From Candidimonas nitroreducens (GTDB lineage Bacteria > Pseudomonadota > Gammaproteobacteria > Burkholderiales > Burkholderiaceae_B), in assembly GCF_002209565.1 (NCBI RefSeq), contig NZ_NJIH01000001.1, positions 62,001 through 126,000 on the forward strand: 64,000 bases of DNA. The letters run 5' to 3'. Shown here in pieces: positions 54,381 to 63,319 of this stretch (its first letter is position 1; the number at the start of each line of letters is the position of its first letter). The notes beneath the pieces are model-generated. The model was not told the DNA's origin. It was given only the letters and a program-made list of their open reading frames with translations, and made no database searches. The position numbers were made by a program, and so were the translations under genes.

Positions 54381-56914
54381 ATGGCTGCTCGCCGGGCACA
54401 TCCGTCTTTTTCACCGACATCCCGCAGGCACCGCGATACAGGCGTTTGCCGTCCCGCCATGCTGGCGCGGCATTCGTGGGCACCTGTTGCACAGGCCGTG
54501 CTGTGGGTGTCGATGAGCGCCATGGCGTGGGCGCTTCCTGCGTCTTCCCAGGCCCAAAGCACGCAGGCCGCGGCGGCCGAATCGCGTCATCGTTTCGATA
54601 TTCCGTCCGGCTCGCTGGACCAGGCGCTGGGCCGCTTCGGCCGGCAGTCAGGTGAGGCCATATCCGTCAACGCGGCGCTTACCGCTGGATTGAACAGCCC
54701 TGGCCTGCGTGGCAGCTATACCGCCGGCGATGCCCTGCGCCGGCTGCTGTCCGGCACCGGCCTGCAAGCAGTCCGTGACAATAATGGAGAATATACGTTG
54801 AGGCCTCTGCCGGTCTCCAAGGCCAATGGGAATGTGGCCACCTTGCCGGCGGTGACGGTGCTCGGAACCACGGAGACGGAGGCCGAGCGGCTCAATCCTC
54901 CCTTGTCGGTGGGATCCAAGACACCGTTGACGCAGCGCGAGATTCCGAATTCGGTCAGCGTGATCACCCAGCAGCAAATCATGGCGCAGAACGCGACCTC
55001 GGTCGACGATGTGCTGAAGTATGCGCCCGGCGTGGCCGTGGCGCTGGCCAACCCGAACGACACTTCTTATCTCGTGCGCGGCTTTCCGATCACGGCCATC
55101 CAGCTGGACGGCGTGCCGACGACGATTCCGTCCAGCGGCAGCGCGACGGTCGCCGACGATATCGCGATGTTCGATCGCGTCGAGGTGCTGCGCGGGCCAG
55201 CCGGCCTGTTCAATGGTTTCGGCGGAGATGGCGGTGCGGTCAATCTCGTGCGCAAGCGTGCGCCCTCAGCATTCGCGGCCTCGGCGGATTTGTCGGTGGG
55301 AACCTATGCCGACCATCGCGAACAAGTGGACATTGGCGGCCCGTTGAACGAGGCCGGCACACTGCGCGGCCGGCTGGTGGCAGTGCAGCATGATCAGCAT
55401 TTGATGCAGGAAGGATCCTGGCAGCGGGATCAACAAGTATATGGCACGCTGGAAGCCGACCTGACTCCGACGCCGACCTGACTCCGACGACGACGGGTCG
55501 TATCGGCCTGAGCTATTCGAAGCAATCCGGCCATGTCATGTACGGGCTTCCGACTTATCTGGATTATTCGATCGTCGCTTTGCCACGCGACCGGTATCTC
55601 GGTGCGGACTGGGATCACCTGTCGGCCGAGAAGTGGAATGCCTTCGCCGAGATCGAGCAGAAGCTGTCCCATGGCTGGGCCGCGAAACTTGCATACAACC
55701 ACATGCAGTCCAGCCAGCATTTCATGAACGGGATTCCGGGCTCGTATGTCGACCCGGTTACGTACGACGGCAATCCATACAGCTACAACTACAAGGACCG
55801 GAACACGCAGGATGCCGTCGACGCATATGCCAGCGGGCCATTCACGTTATTCGGCCGCAAGCATCAGTTGACGATAGGCGCGAACTATCTGCATCAGTCC
55901 GACCGCTCGACACAGTACTTCATCAATCCGGCCAGCGGGCTCGACATGTGGGGGGATTTCTTCACGAGCATCCTGGACACATCGGTTTATTCGAACGATT
56001 TTGCCGGAGGCCCGCAGAACGATTTCCGCACCGTGACCAACCAATACGGGGTCTACGGCAACGCACGCTTCAATATTCTCGATCCGCTGACGCTGATAGT
56101 CGGCGGGCGCGCCACGTGGTGGGACAACACCCTGACGCCGAATGCCGATCCCTACTACAACCAGTTCGGCGAAACCTATTCGCACAACCGGGCCGGGCCG
56201 AAAGTCACGCCGCTCGCCGGACTCGTCTACGACATCAACAACACTTATTCCGCGTATGCGAGCTACACATCGATCTACAAGCCGCAGACGTCGTTTTTTA
56301 CCTATGACGGCCAGATGATCAAGCCCGTGACCGGCAAGCAATATGAAATCGGCCTGAAGGGCGAATACTTCGGCGGCAAGCTGAACACCTCGTTTGCATT
56401 ATTCCAGATCGACGAAACCAACCGGGCCTTCTCCGACCCGGAACATGTGGGCTTTTATGTTGCCCAGGGCCGGGCGCGCAGCCAGGGGGTCGAGCTGACC
56501 GCAAGCGGCGAAGTCCTGCCCGGCCTTACATTGTCCACCGGCTACACGTATGTGGCGGTGCGCAGCCTCGACCAGAGCGTGACGTCCAGCACGCCATTCT
56601 CGTTCACGCCCAGGCACCAGTTCAAGCTGTGGGCGAACTACCAGTTGCCCGGCCAGTTGCATGATTGGAATGTCGGCGGCGCGCTGTACGCAACCAGCAG
56701 CACTTATTTCTCGGACGGCGTGGGCGACACGGTTGCTCCGGGCTATGCGACGATCGACGCGACGGTGGGCTATCAGTTTTCGAAGAAGCTGTCGGCATCG
56801 CTGAGCGTCACCAATCTGCTCGATCGCAAATATTTCTCGACAGTGGCGGGCGCTGCCGGCAATTACTACGGCAATCCCGCGAAAGTGCTGCTCGCGCTGC
56901 ACTACAAGATGTAG
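54381..56914 (+). pseudogene. TonB-dependent siderophore receptor (set 2), frameshifted by a 17-bp duplication
   Basis: The first frame runs from ATG 54381 (GAGGAATCC before it) to TGA 55479-55481 and gives a signal peptide, STN domain (FDIPSGSLDQALGRFGRQSG), TonB box and plug (RGFPITAIQLDGVPTTIPSS). The barrel continues in another frame from about 55489 to 56914, ending LLALHYKM. An exact 17-bp tandem duplication at 55455-55488 causes the break; removing one copy gives an 838-residue continuous receptor. The two parts are otherwise intact and undamaged, suggesting a recent event. As read, no functional receptor is made. Confidence 0.93.
55455..55488 (+). repeat. 17-bp perfect tandem duplication inside the receptor gene
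   Basis: GCCGACCTGACTCCGAC stands at 55455-55471 and again at 55472-55488. The duplicate adds 17 bp, which shifts the frame by two and brings the stop TGA at 55479 into frame. Confidence 0.98.
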
Positions 56915-57056
56915 CGGAGGAAATAGCGGGTCATGCGATCACATCGGGCTGGGAAAATGGTCAATGGCGTGATGCTGCTGCGAGGCTGCGCCCGCCGTCG
57001 GGCGCGGAATGCTTGCGCCTCGGCCTGCAGCCCGGATTGATAGGGGCGGCCGCGGT

Positions 57057-58247
57057 ATGCCTGTCTCCTTGTGTTTCCCTGTATCGGCACGGCGCCTGGT
57101 TCTTGTGCTGGTTCTGGTCTTGCTGGCGTTTGCGCTGTGGTGGTTGCTGTTTCGTACCCGCGAGATCGTGGAAACCGTGCCCATAGTCCGCGGCGACATC
57201 GAGGTCAGCGTCACGGCGCTGGGCACCTTGCAGCCGCGCAGCTACGTGGACGTGGGGGCGCAGGCCTCGGGCGAGATCCGCCGTATCGCCGTCGAGCCGG
57301 GCAGCGTGGTGAAGAAGGGTGATCTTCTGGTGGAGATCGACCCGGCGGTGCAGCAGGCCAAGGTCGATGCGGATCGCGCCGCGCTCGACAGCCTGCGTGC
57401 GCAGCTGGCCGAGCAGGAGGCCGAGCGCGGCCTGGCCCAGGTGCAGTACGCCCGCCAGCGCCGCCTGGCGGAGCAGGATTCTGTCAGCCGGCAAGACCTC
57501 GACGCCGCCCGGGCAAGCTGGCGCGTGGCCGTGGCCCGCGTTGCGGACCTGCGGGCCCAGATCGAAGGCGCCTCTTCGACGCTCAAGGGCGACCAGGCTC
57601 AGCTCGGCTACACCCGTATCTACGCGCCGATGAGCGGCACGGTCATCACGCTCGATGCCCGGCAGGGCCAGACGCTGAACGCCACCTACCAGACGCCGAA
57701 GATCCTGCGCATCGCCGACCTATCCGCAATGACGGTCTGGATCCAGGTGTCGGAGGCCGACGTGCGGCGCGTCAGGCCCGGCATGCCGGTGTACTTCACC
57801 ACGCTGGGCGACGATCGGCGCTGGACGGGCAGGGTGCGCCAGATCTTGCCCGCGCCGCCCAATCCGCCGGAATCCGCGTCGTCCGACTCCTCAAAGGCTG
57901 CCTCGGCGCCCACCGCCGGCAAGGTAGTGCTCTACACGGTGCTGTTCGACGTGGACAACGCCGACGGCGCGCTGATGCCGCAGATGAGCGCGCAGGTGTT
58001 CTTCGTCGAAGCCGCCGCGCATGGCGTGGTGCTGGCGCCGCTGACCGCGCTGCAGGCCATAGTGGGCAAGCCGGATCGGTACACGGTGCGGATCCAGGCC
58101 GCAGACGGCGGTATCGCGGCCCGCGAGATCCACACTGGTGTGCGCGACCGCCTGACGGCCGAGGTGTTGTCGGGCCTGGCGCCGGGCGACCGGCTCGTGA
58201 CGGGCATCCGCCATGAGCGCGCCGCCGCCGGGAGGTTCAGGTGGTAA
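57057..58247 (+). CDS. MacA-like periplasmic adaptor of an ABC exporter
   Basis: 396 residues from ATG 57057. One N-terminal membrane segment (LVLVLVLVLLAFALWWLLF), then a lipoyl/barrel-sandwich domain (GEIRRIAVEPGSVVKKGDLL), a coiled-coil hairpin of about 90 residues (LRAQLAEQEAERGLAQVQYA), and beta-barrel domains. Such adaptors link an inner-membrane ABC pump to an outer-membrane channel. It is 142 bp after the receptor and overlaps the MacB gene by 7 bp. No TolC/OpmQ-like channel gene is in the window. Confidence 0.93.
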   Translation: MPVSLCFPVSARRLVLVLVLVLLAFALWWLLFRTREIVETVPIVRGDIEVSVTALGTLQPRSYVDVGAQASGEIRRIAVEPGSVVKKGDLLVEIDPAVQQAKVDADRAALDSLRAQLAEQEAERGLAQVQYARQRRLAEQDSVSRQDLDAARASWRVAVARVADLRAQIEGASSTLKGDQAQLGYTRIYAPMSGTVITLDARQGQTLNATYQTPKILRIADLSAMTVWIQVSEADVRRVRPGMPVYFTTLGDDRRWTGRVRQILPAPPNPPESASSDSSKAASAPTAGKVVLYTVLFDVDNADGALMPQMSAQVFFVEAAAHGVVLAPLTALQAIVGKPDRYTVRIQAADGGIAAREIHTGVRDRLTAEVLSGLAPGDRLVTGIRHERAAAGRFRW

Positions 58248-60298
58248 GGCAAGGTGCACCAGAAGGTATCGGTGCGCCGCTCGTCGAGGTGCCGCTGATC
58301 GAACTGCGCGAGGTGCGCAAGTCCTACGGCGGCGAGAATGGCGCCGCGGCGGTGGAGGTGCTGCGCGGCATTTCGCTGTCGATCCGCACCGGCGAGTTCG
58401 TGGCGCTGATGGGCGCCTCGGGCTCGGGCAAGTCGACCCTGATGCACATCCTGGGCTGCCTGGATCGGCCCGGCTCGGGCACCTACCTCTACGCCGGCCA
58501 GGACATCGCCGGCTTCTCGGCCGACGAGCTGGCCTGGTTGCGCCGGGAAGCGTTCGGCTTTGTGTTCCAGGGCTACCATTTGATCCGCACGCTGGATGCC
58601 CTGCGCAATGTCGAGGTGCCGGCCGTCTATGCCGGCCTGCCGGTGCCGGCGCGAACCGCGCGGGCGGCGGAACTGCTGCGGCGCCTGGGCCTGGGCGGGC
58701 GCCTGGGAAACCGGCCGGCGCAGCTCTCCGGAGGCCAGCAGCAGCGGGTGTCGATCGCTCGCGCCTTGATGAACGGCGGCCATGTCATCCTGGCCGACGA
58801 GCCCACCGGCGCCCTGGACAGCAAGAGCGGCGCCGAGGTCATGGCCCTGCTCGAAGAACTGGCCGGGGCGGGCCATACGGTCATTCTCATTACCCACGAC
58901 CGCGATGTGGCGGCGCGGGCGCGGCGCATCGTCGAGATCCGGGACGGCCGGGTCATCGCCGATACGCAGCCGGCACAAGAGCCCTCCGCAGCGGCGCCAT
59001 CCGCTGTGCCGCGAGCGGCATCGGCCGCCGCTTTGCCCTCATCTGGCGAGTTCGCCTTGTCATCCGCCGAGTTCGCCACGCAGATGCGGGCCGGCGTCGG
59101 CCATGCCGCCAGCGCCTGGATGGACGCCCGCGAGGCCGTGGCCTCGGCCTGGCGCACGCTGGGCGTGAATCGCTACCGCACGCTGCTCACGCTGCTGGGC
59201 ATCGTCATCGGCGTGGCCTCGGTGATCGTCATGCTCGCCATCGGCATGGGCACCCGGGCTCGAGTCATCGAGAAGATGGCGCTATTCGGCACCAATCGCA
59301 TGTACGTCGTGCCCGGCGGTGACAATCCCCGGGGCCTGGGCGGTACGCTCTCCGAATCCGATGTCACTCTGCTGCGGCCGGTGCTCAATGTAGCGGCGGC
59401 CATGCCGTTCCTGCAGGGACAGGTGACACTGCGGGCCGGCAACGTGGATGCGGCGGCCCGGGTGTGGTCGGTGACCCCAGACGCCCCGCGCATCCTGAAC
59501 TGGAAGCCGTTGCGGGGCGTGTTCTTCACTTGGCAGGACGAGCGGGATCTCGCGACCGTGCTGCTGCTGGGCAAGAAGGTGCGCCAACGCCTGTTCGGCG
59601 CTACCGATGCCGTGGGCAGGTACGTGCTGGTCAACAACGTGCCGTTCCAGGTAATCGGTGAGTTAGCCGAAAAGGGCGCCGTGACCGGGGATTCGGACGA
59701 CGACAACGTGGTGCTGATGCCGTTTTCTACCGGTAGCCGCCGGGTGCTCGGCCAGACCCATCTCTCCTGGATCTCGGTGCTGGTGGACGACCTGTCCAAG
59801 GCCGACGCCACGGAACAGGCCATCGCCGCGCAACTGCAGGCGGCGCATCACGTGAAGGATTTCCGCATCTACAACCAGGCCGCCGCCGTCAAGGCTCAGG
59901 AAGAGACGCAGAACACACTGACCCTGATGCTGGGGCTGATCGCCGCGATCTCGCTGCTGGTGGGCGGCATCGGGGTCATGAACATCATGCTGATGACAGT
60001 AAAAGAGCGCACGCGCGAAATCGGTATCCGCATGGCCACCGGGGCGCGTCAGCGCGACATCCAGCGCCAGTTCTTGACCGAGGCGGTGATGGTGTCGCTG
60101 GTGGGTGGCAGCGCCGGAGTGGTGCTGGGCCTGGTCATCGGCGCGGCGCTGATCTTCTGGAAGGTGCCTTTGATCTTCTCGGTGCGTGCGATCCTGGGAG
60201 CCTTCGGCTGTGCGCTGGCCACGGGGCTTATCTTCGGTTTCATGCCGGCGCGCCAGGCCGCACGGCTTGATCCGGTGGTGGCGCTGGCGAGCGAATAA
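58241..60298 (+). CDS. MacB-like ABC exporter, ATPase-permease fusion
   Basis: 685 residues from a GTG overlapping the adaptor gene. ATPase domain with Walker A GASGSGKSTL, signature LSGGQQQRVSIARAL, Walker B VILADEPTGALD and H-loop THDRD; a linker of about 50 Ala/Ser-rich residues; then a first membrane segment, a large periplasmic domain, and three C-terminal FtsX-like segments (LMLGLIAAISLLVGGIGVMN, ERTREIGIRMATGAR). MacB pumps export macrolides, toxins or siderophores; next to a receptor the likeness to the pyoverdine recycler PvdRT is suggestive only. Confidence 0.95.
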   Translation: MVRQGAPEGIGAPLVEVPLIELREVRKSYGGENGAAAVEVLRGISLSIRTGEFVALMGASGSGKSTLMHILGCLDRPGSGTYLYAGQDIAGFSADELAWLRREAFGFVFQGYHLIRTLDALRNVEVPAVYAGLPVPARTARAAELLRRLGLGGRLGNRPAQLSGGQQQRVSIARALMNGGHVILADEPTGALDSKSGAEVMALLEELAGAGHTVILITHDRDVAARARRIVEIRDGRVIADTQPAQEPSAAAPSAVPRAASAAALPSSGEFALSSAEFATQMRAGVGHAASAWMDAREAVASAWRTLGVNRYRTLLTLLGIVIGVASVIVMLAIGMGTRARVIEKMALFGTNRMYVVPGGDNPRGLGGTLSESDVTLLRPVLNVAAAMPFLQGQVTLRAGNVDAAARVWSVTPDAPRILNWKPLRGVFFTWQDERDLATVLLLGKKVRQRLFGATDAVGRYVLVNNVPFQVIGELAEKGAVTGDSDDDNVVLMPFSTGSRRVLGQTHLSWISVLVDDLSKADATEQAIAAQLQAAHHVKDFRIYNQAAAVKAQEETQNTLTLMLGLIAAISLLVGGIGVMNIMLMTVKERTREIGIRMATGARQRDIQRQFLTEAVMVSLVGGSAGVVLGLVIGAALIFWKVPLIFSVRAILGAFGCALATGLIFGFMPARQAARLDPVVALASE

Positions 60299-60390
60299 AT
60301 GTGATCCGCTCTTAGTCGAAACGAAGGAGTTCGCAGAGTCCGTGCTTATTGCCGCGACCTGTCCGCTCATCTGAGGCAAATCCATGTCGA

Positions 60391-61632
60391 CTAAGATTCT
60401 CGTACCCAACGGGCGTGCTTGGCCGAACGTTGTTCGCGGCGCTGTAGGATGAGCGCTACTGCGAGGGCTGCGATCGCACTGGCCAAGCCCGTTGCGAATC
60501 CGCCGGCGTACCCCAGATGCGCGGCGATGCCGGTCACGGTGGAGGAAGTTGCCACTTCCCCCAGATCCCGGGTGCTCTGCACTGCCGTAATGTCGGTGCC
60601 GGCCTGTGCGCCGCGGCGGGCGAAAGCCATCGCCATGGTCATCACCGCTACCGAGGTGGCTCCCGCGCCAAAGCAGCCCAGCGCGGTTGCCAGCCACACC
60701 CACACGGCGGGAAGAGCGGGGCCGAGCGTGGACAGGCCTAGCCATAGCGCGCTTGCCAAGGCCGAAATCGCCACCCCGGCCACGAAAATAGTGTGGGAAC
60801 CCAGCCGGCCCACCAGCCATGCGCCGCCCCCGCAGCCCAACACGACGGTTACCATGCCGCCCGCCATGCCAACGCGGCCCACGGCGTCGAGCGGCCATCC
60901 GGCGTCCACCAGCAGCAGCTTCGACAAGCCGTAGCCGGCCGCGGCGGTCATGGCCGAGAGCAAGGCGATGCACAGCAGGAGCAAGGCACCGGGGCGGCGG
61001 ACAAAGCCAGCGAGGCTTGCTGGCTCCCGCGCCTGCAAGGCGTCGGGCGCGTCTTCGCGCCAGACTGCCGCGAGCAGCAGGCTGGCGCCTGCGACTGCGG
61101 CCAGCACGGTTAACGCCGCATGCTGGCCGAACAGACCAATCATGACCAGGCAGCCCGAGCCGCCGAAGAAAAACCCCACCATGGTTCCGCCGACCTGCAG
61201 TGCGTTGGCGCGCGCGAGTGCCGCGCCTTCGAAGTGTTCGGCAGTGAGCCCATCGGTTGCGATGTCCTGGGTGGCGCTCGCCAGCGAACCGATGGCGGCG
61301 AGTGCCACGATCCATGGCGCCGTGCCGGACGCCATGTCGAGCGCCGCAGCCGTGGCCAGACACAGCAGGACGGTCGCTTGCATGGGCAATATCCAGGTGC
61401 GGCGCCGACCCAACTTGGCGGACCAGCAGTTATCGACGCGGGAAGCCCACAGGAACTTGAGTACCCAGGGCAAGCCTACGAGGGGCAGAAAGGCCAAACT
61501 TGCCAGCGAAGCACCTTCACGGCGCAGCAGCGCAGGGAGCGCCTCCATCGCCAGGCCGAGTGGAATGCCCTGTGAAAAGTACAGCAGCGCGATCAAGAGC
61601 CACAGGTGGGTGCGGCGCAGTACGGGTTTCAT
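60391..61632 (-). CDS. RhtX/FptX-family siderophore permease
   Basis: 413 residues, twelve predicted membrane segments, opening LLYFSQGIPLGLAMEALPAL, a hallmark of the RhtX/FptX family of single-unit importers, then GRRRTWILPMQ and ATQDIATDGLTAEHFEG. These carry ferric siderophores (rhizobactin, pyochelin) across the inner membrane without an ABC system. Its start overlaps the cupin stop (ATGA), and the run receptor, PepSY, cupin, permease forms a leftward operon. Confidence 0.93.
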   Translation of the reverse strand: MKPVLRRTHLWLLIALLYFSQGIPLGLAMEALPALLRREGASLASLAFLPLVGLPWVLKFLWASRVDNCWSAKLGRRRTWILPMQATVLLCLATAAALDMASGTAPWIVALAAIGSLASATQDIATDGLTAEHFEGAALARANALQVGGTMVGFFFGGSGCLVMIGLFGQHAALTVLAAVAGASLLLAAVWREDAPDALQAREPASLAGFVRRPGALLLLCIALLSAMTAAAGYGLSKLLLVDAGWPLDAVGRVGMAGGMVTVVLGCGGGAWLVGRLGSHTIFVAGVAISALASALWLGLSTLGPALPAVWVWLATALGCFGAGATSVAVMTMAMAFARRGAQAGTDITAVQSTRDLGEVATSSTVTGIAAHLGYAGGFATGLASAIAALAVALILQRREQRSAKHARWVRES

Positions 61633-62054
61633 GGTTGAGCCTCCAGGTCGGCACTACCCACACGGCGGTGTTCGCTGCCTTGGCTAGGTGTAATGAACAT
61701 CAGCTTGCCGGCTTGCTGCACGCGCAGGCGATGCCAGTTGCCGCGCGGCACGATAAACCCCTGGCCGGCATGCAGTAGAACCGAGCGCTCGGAACCGCCC
61801 TCGCACGACAGAATGATCTCGACCTGTCCGGCGAGCAGGCAGAGGATTTCCTCGCCGCGTGGATGACGCTCCCAGTAATCCGCATGGACGGTACTGCCGT
61901 CGCTCACGGGCTTGATGCCCACGATCCAGTCGGCATCGACCCTCGCACGCTCGGCAAAAGGAACGCATCGGGCGGCCGAGTCGGTGTGCAGCGTCAACAG
62001 ATTGCCGGTTAACTCAAAGGTTTGTTCCGTCTCATCAAGAGGAAATCGTGTCAT
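61629..62054 (-). CDS. Cupin-domain protein in the siderophore operon
   Basis: 141 residues from ATG 62054 with AAGGAT nearby. WERHPRGEEILCLLAGQVEI gives cupin motif 1 with its His and Glu ligands, and VPRGNWHRLRVQQ motif 2. It overlaps the PepSY gene by 20 bp upstream and the permease gene by 4 bp, so it belongs to the same unit. A role in handling the siderophore or the iron it releases is inference. Confidence 0.88.
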   Translation of the reverse strand: MTRFPLDETEQTFELTGNLLTLHTDSAARCVPFAERARVDADWIVGIKPVSDGSTVHADYWERHPRGEEILCLLAGQVEIILSCEGGSERSVLLHAGQGFIVPRGNWHRLRVQQAGKLMFITPSQGSEHRRVGSADLEAQP

Positions 62055-63213
62055 CGGCAGATCCTTGGGGAAAGAGGGTAGTAAAAGGGTATGCGCGGGC
62101 GCGAAGCTTGCCGGCCAGCGAGCACAGGCCGCCTCCGGCAAGCAGCAAGAAGACGTCAATAACGAGTGCCGGCGCTTGGGCGCTCCATGCAAGGCCGGCG
62201 CTGCAGACTAGGTCGATGGCGCCCGCGAGCAAAAAACCCGGGCCAGATACGGCGGCGATGATAGTCACGCCATGGCGGCGGTACGCCGGCAGTGGCGACA
62301 GCACTGCGAAGGCCGCCCATACGACCCAGAACACCATTTGCTGTATCTCCGGCTTGGCCGGGAAGGAAGCGGGTAGAGCGCTGGTGACGAACATGAGTAG
62401 GGCGATCGCGCATAGCAGGCCGCCGCAAGTGCCCAATGCTGCGGCATGCACGGTGGCCACTTGTTGGTCTTGCGACTGGCGGCGCGCCAGCCACATCAGA
62501 ATGCCGCTGGCCGTTAGCAATGCCGCGGCCAGCCCGCCGACGAAATGCAGGAGTGTGACGAGGGCGCCGCCATACTGTGCAAAGTGCAGGGGCTGGATCG
62601 CGATGAAGGCGCGCAGCCACATGCCCCGCCCGGCCATGCTGGCGTGGCGCAGCAGTTGGCCGTCGCCGGCTCGATACTGGTATTTTTCAAAGAGCGCCGT
62701 GCTCAATTGGCCGGGTTCGGTGCCGGCCAGGGTCAGGGTGGCGTTGGCATCGCCCCAGGATTGAAGGGTGACCGTCTCGAGCCGGAATGCGGGATGCGCA
62801 AGCTGGTGGCGCGACACCCGTTCATTGAGACTGGGCATGACTGCGGGATGCCCGGCCGGCCGGATCGTGGGAGCGGCCATCAACTCGCTCATCGCCTGTG
62901 GCATTCCGCCTGGGAATACGGCACGGGAAAGCGTCATCGTGCCTAGCGCACCCAGGCCGCTAAACACCCCAGTGACGCTGATCAACAGTAATAAGGGAAA
63001 TAGCCAGAGGCCGATGAACTTATGTGCGTCGGCGGCCAGAGTGCGCCAGCCGCCCCGGATACGCAGTCGCGCACAAGCTGCCCAGCGGCGCGGATGCAGG
63101 ACGATACCGCCCAGCAGCAATAGCGTCATCGCTACCCCCAGAAGAGAGACCGTGATGCGTCCGGCAAAGCCGCCATATAGGCTCTTGTGCAGTGTCGTAA
63201 CGATCGCGCTCAT
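62035..63213 (-). CDS. PepSY-associated membrane protein (siderophore-iron handling)
   Basis: 392 residues from ATG 63213 (SAIVTTLHKSLYGGFAG). Segments at VSLLGVAMTLLLLGGIVLH, IGLWLFPLLLLISVTGVFSG, TLLHFVGGLAAALLTASGIL and three or more further on; His ligands in TLHKS, DAHKF, PLHFA and LLHFV. The true start is uncertain: the frame stays open upstream to about 63325, past a TTG at 63258 (PPLWLDPAGL reads like family sequence). It lacks the usual first N-terminal membrane segment. Terminal overlap with the cupin gene. Confidence 0.8.
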   Translation of the reverse strand: MSAIVTTLHKSLYGGFAGRITVSLLGVAMTLLLLGGIVLHPRRWAACARLRIRGGWRTLAADAHKFIGLWLFPLLLLISVTGVFSGLGALGTMTLSRAVFPGGMPQAMSELMAAPTIRPAGHPAVMPSLNERVSRHQLAHPAFRLETVTLQSWGDANATLTLAGTEPGQLSTALFEKYQYRAGDGQLLRHASMAGRGMWLRAFIAIQPLHFAQYGGALVTLLHFVGGLAAALLTASGILMWLARRQSQDQQVATVHAAALGTCGGLLCAIALLMFVTSALPASFPAKPEIQQMVFWVVWAAFAVLSPLPAYRRHGVTIIAAVSGPGFLLAGAIDLVCSAGLAWSAQAPALVIDVFLLLAGGGLCSLAGKLRARAYPFTTLFPQGSADDTISS

Positions 63214-63319
63214 CCGGGCCGGTTCGCGTACGACGACCCGCAGGCCCGCAGGATCCAACCACAGTGGCGGCGTGTGTGACGCGCCGCGGCGCTGATGCGC
63301 CCGAACCAGCCTTGTTCCA

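Noticed and set aside
54381-56914. Programmed frameshift in the set 2 receptor
   Set aside because: The break coincides exactly with a 17-bp duplication, and no slippery heptamer or stimulatory stem is needed to explain it.
60311-60395. Inverted repeat CTTAGTCGA / TCGACTAAG as ends of a mobile element
   Set aside because: Only 9 bp, encloses 67 bp without coding content and lies between convergent genes; more likely a transcript-end structure or chance.
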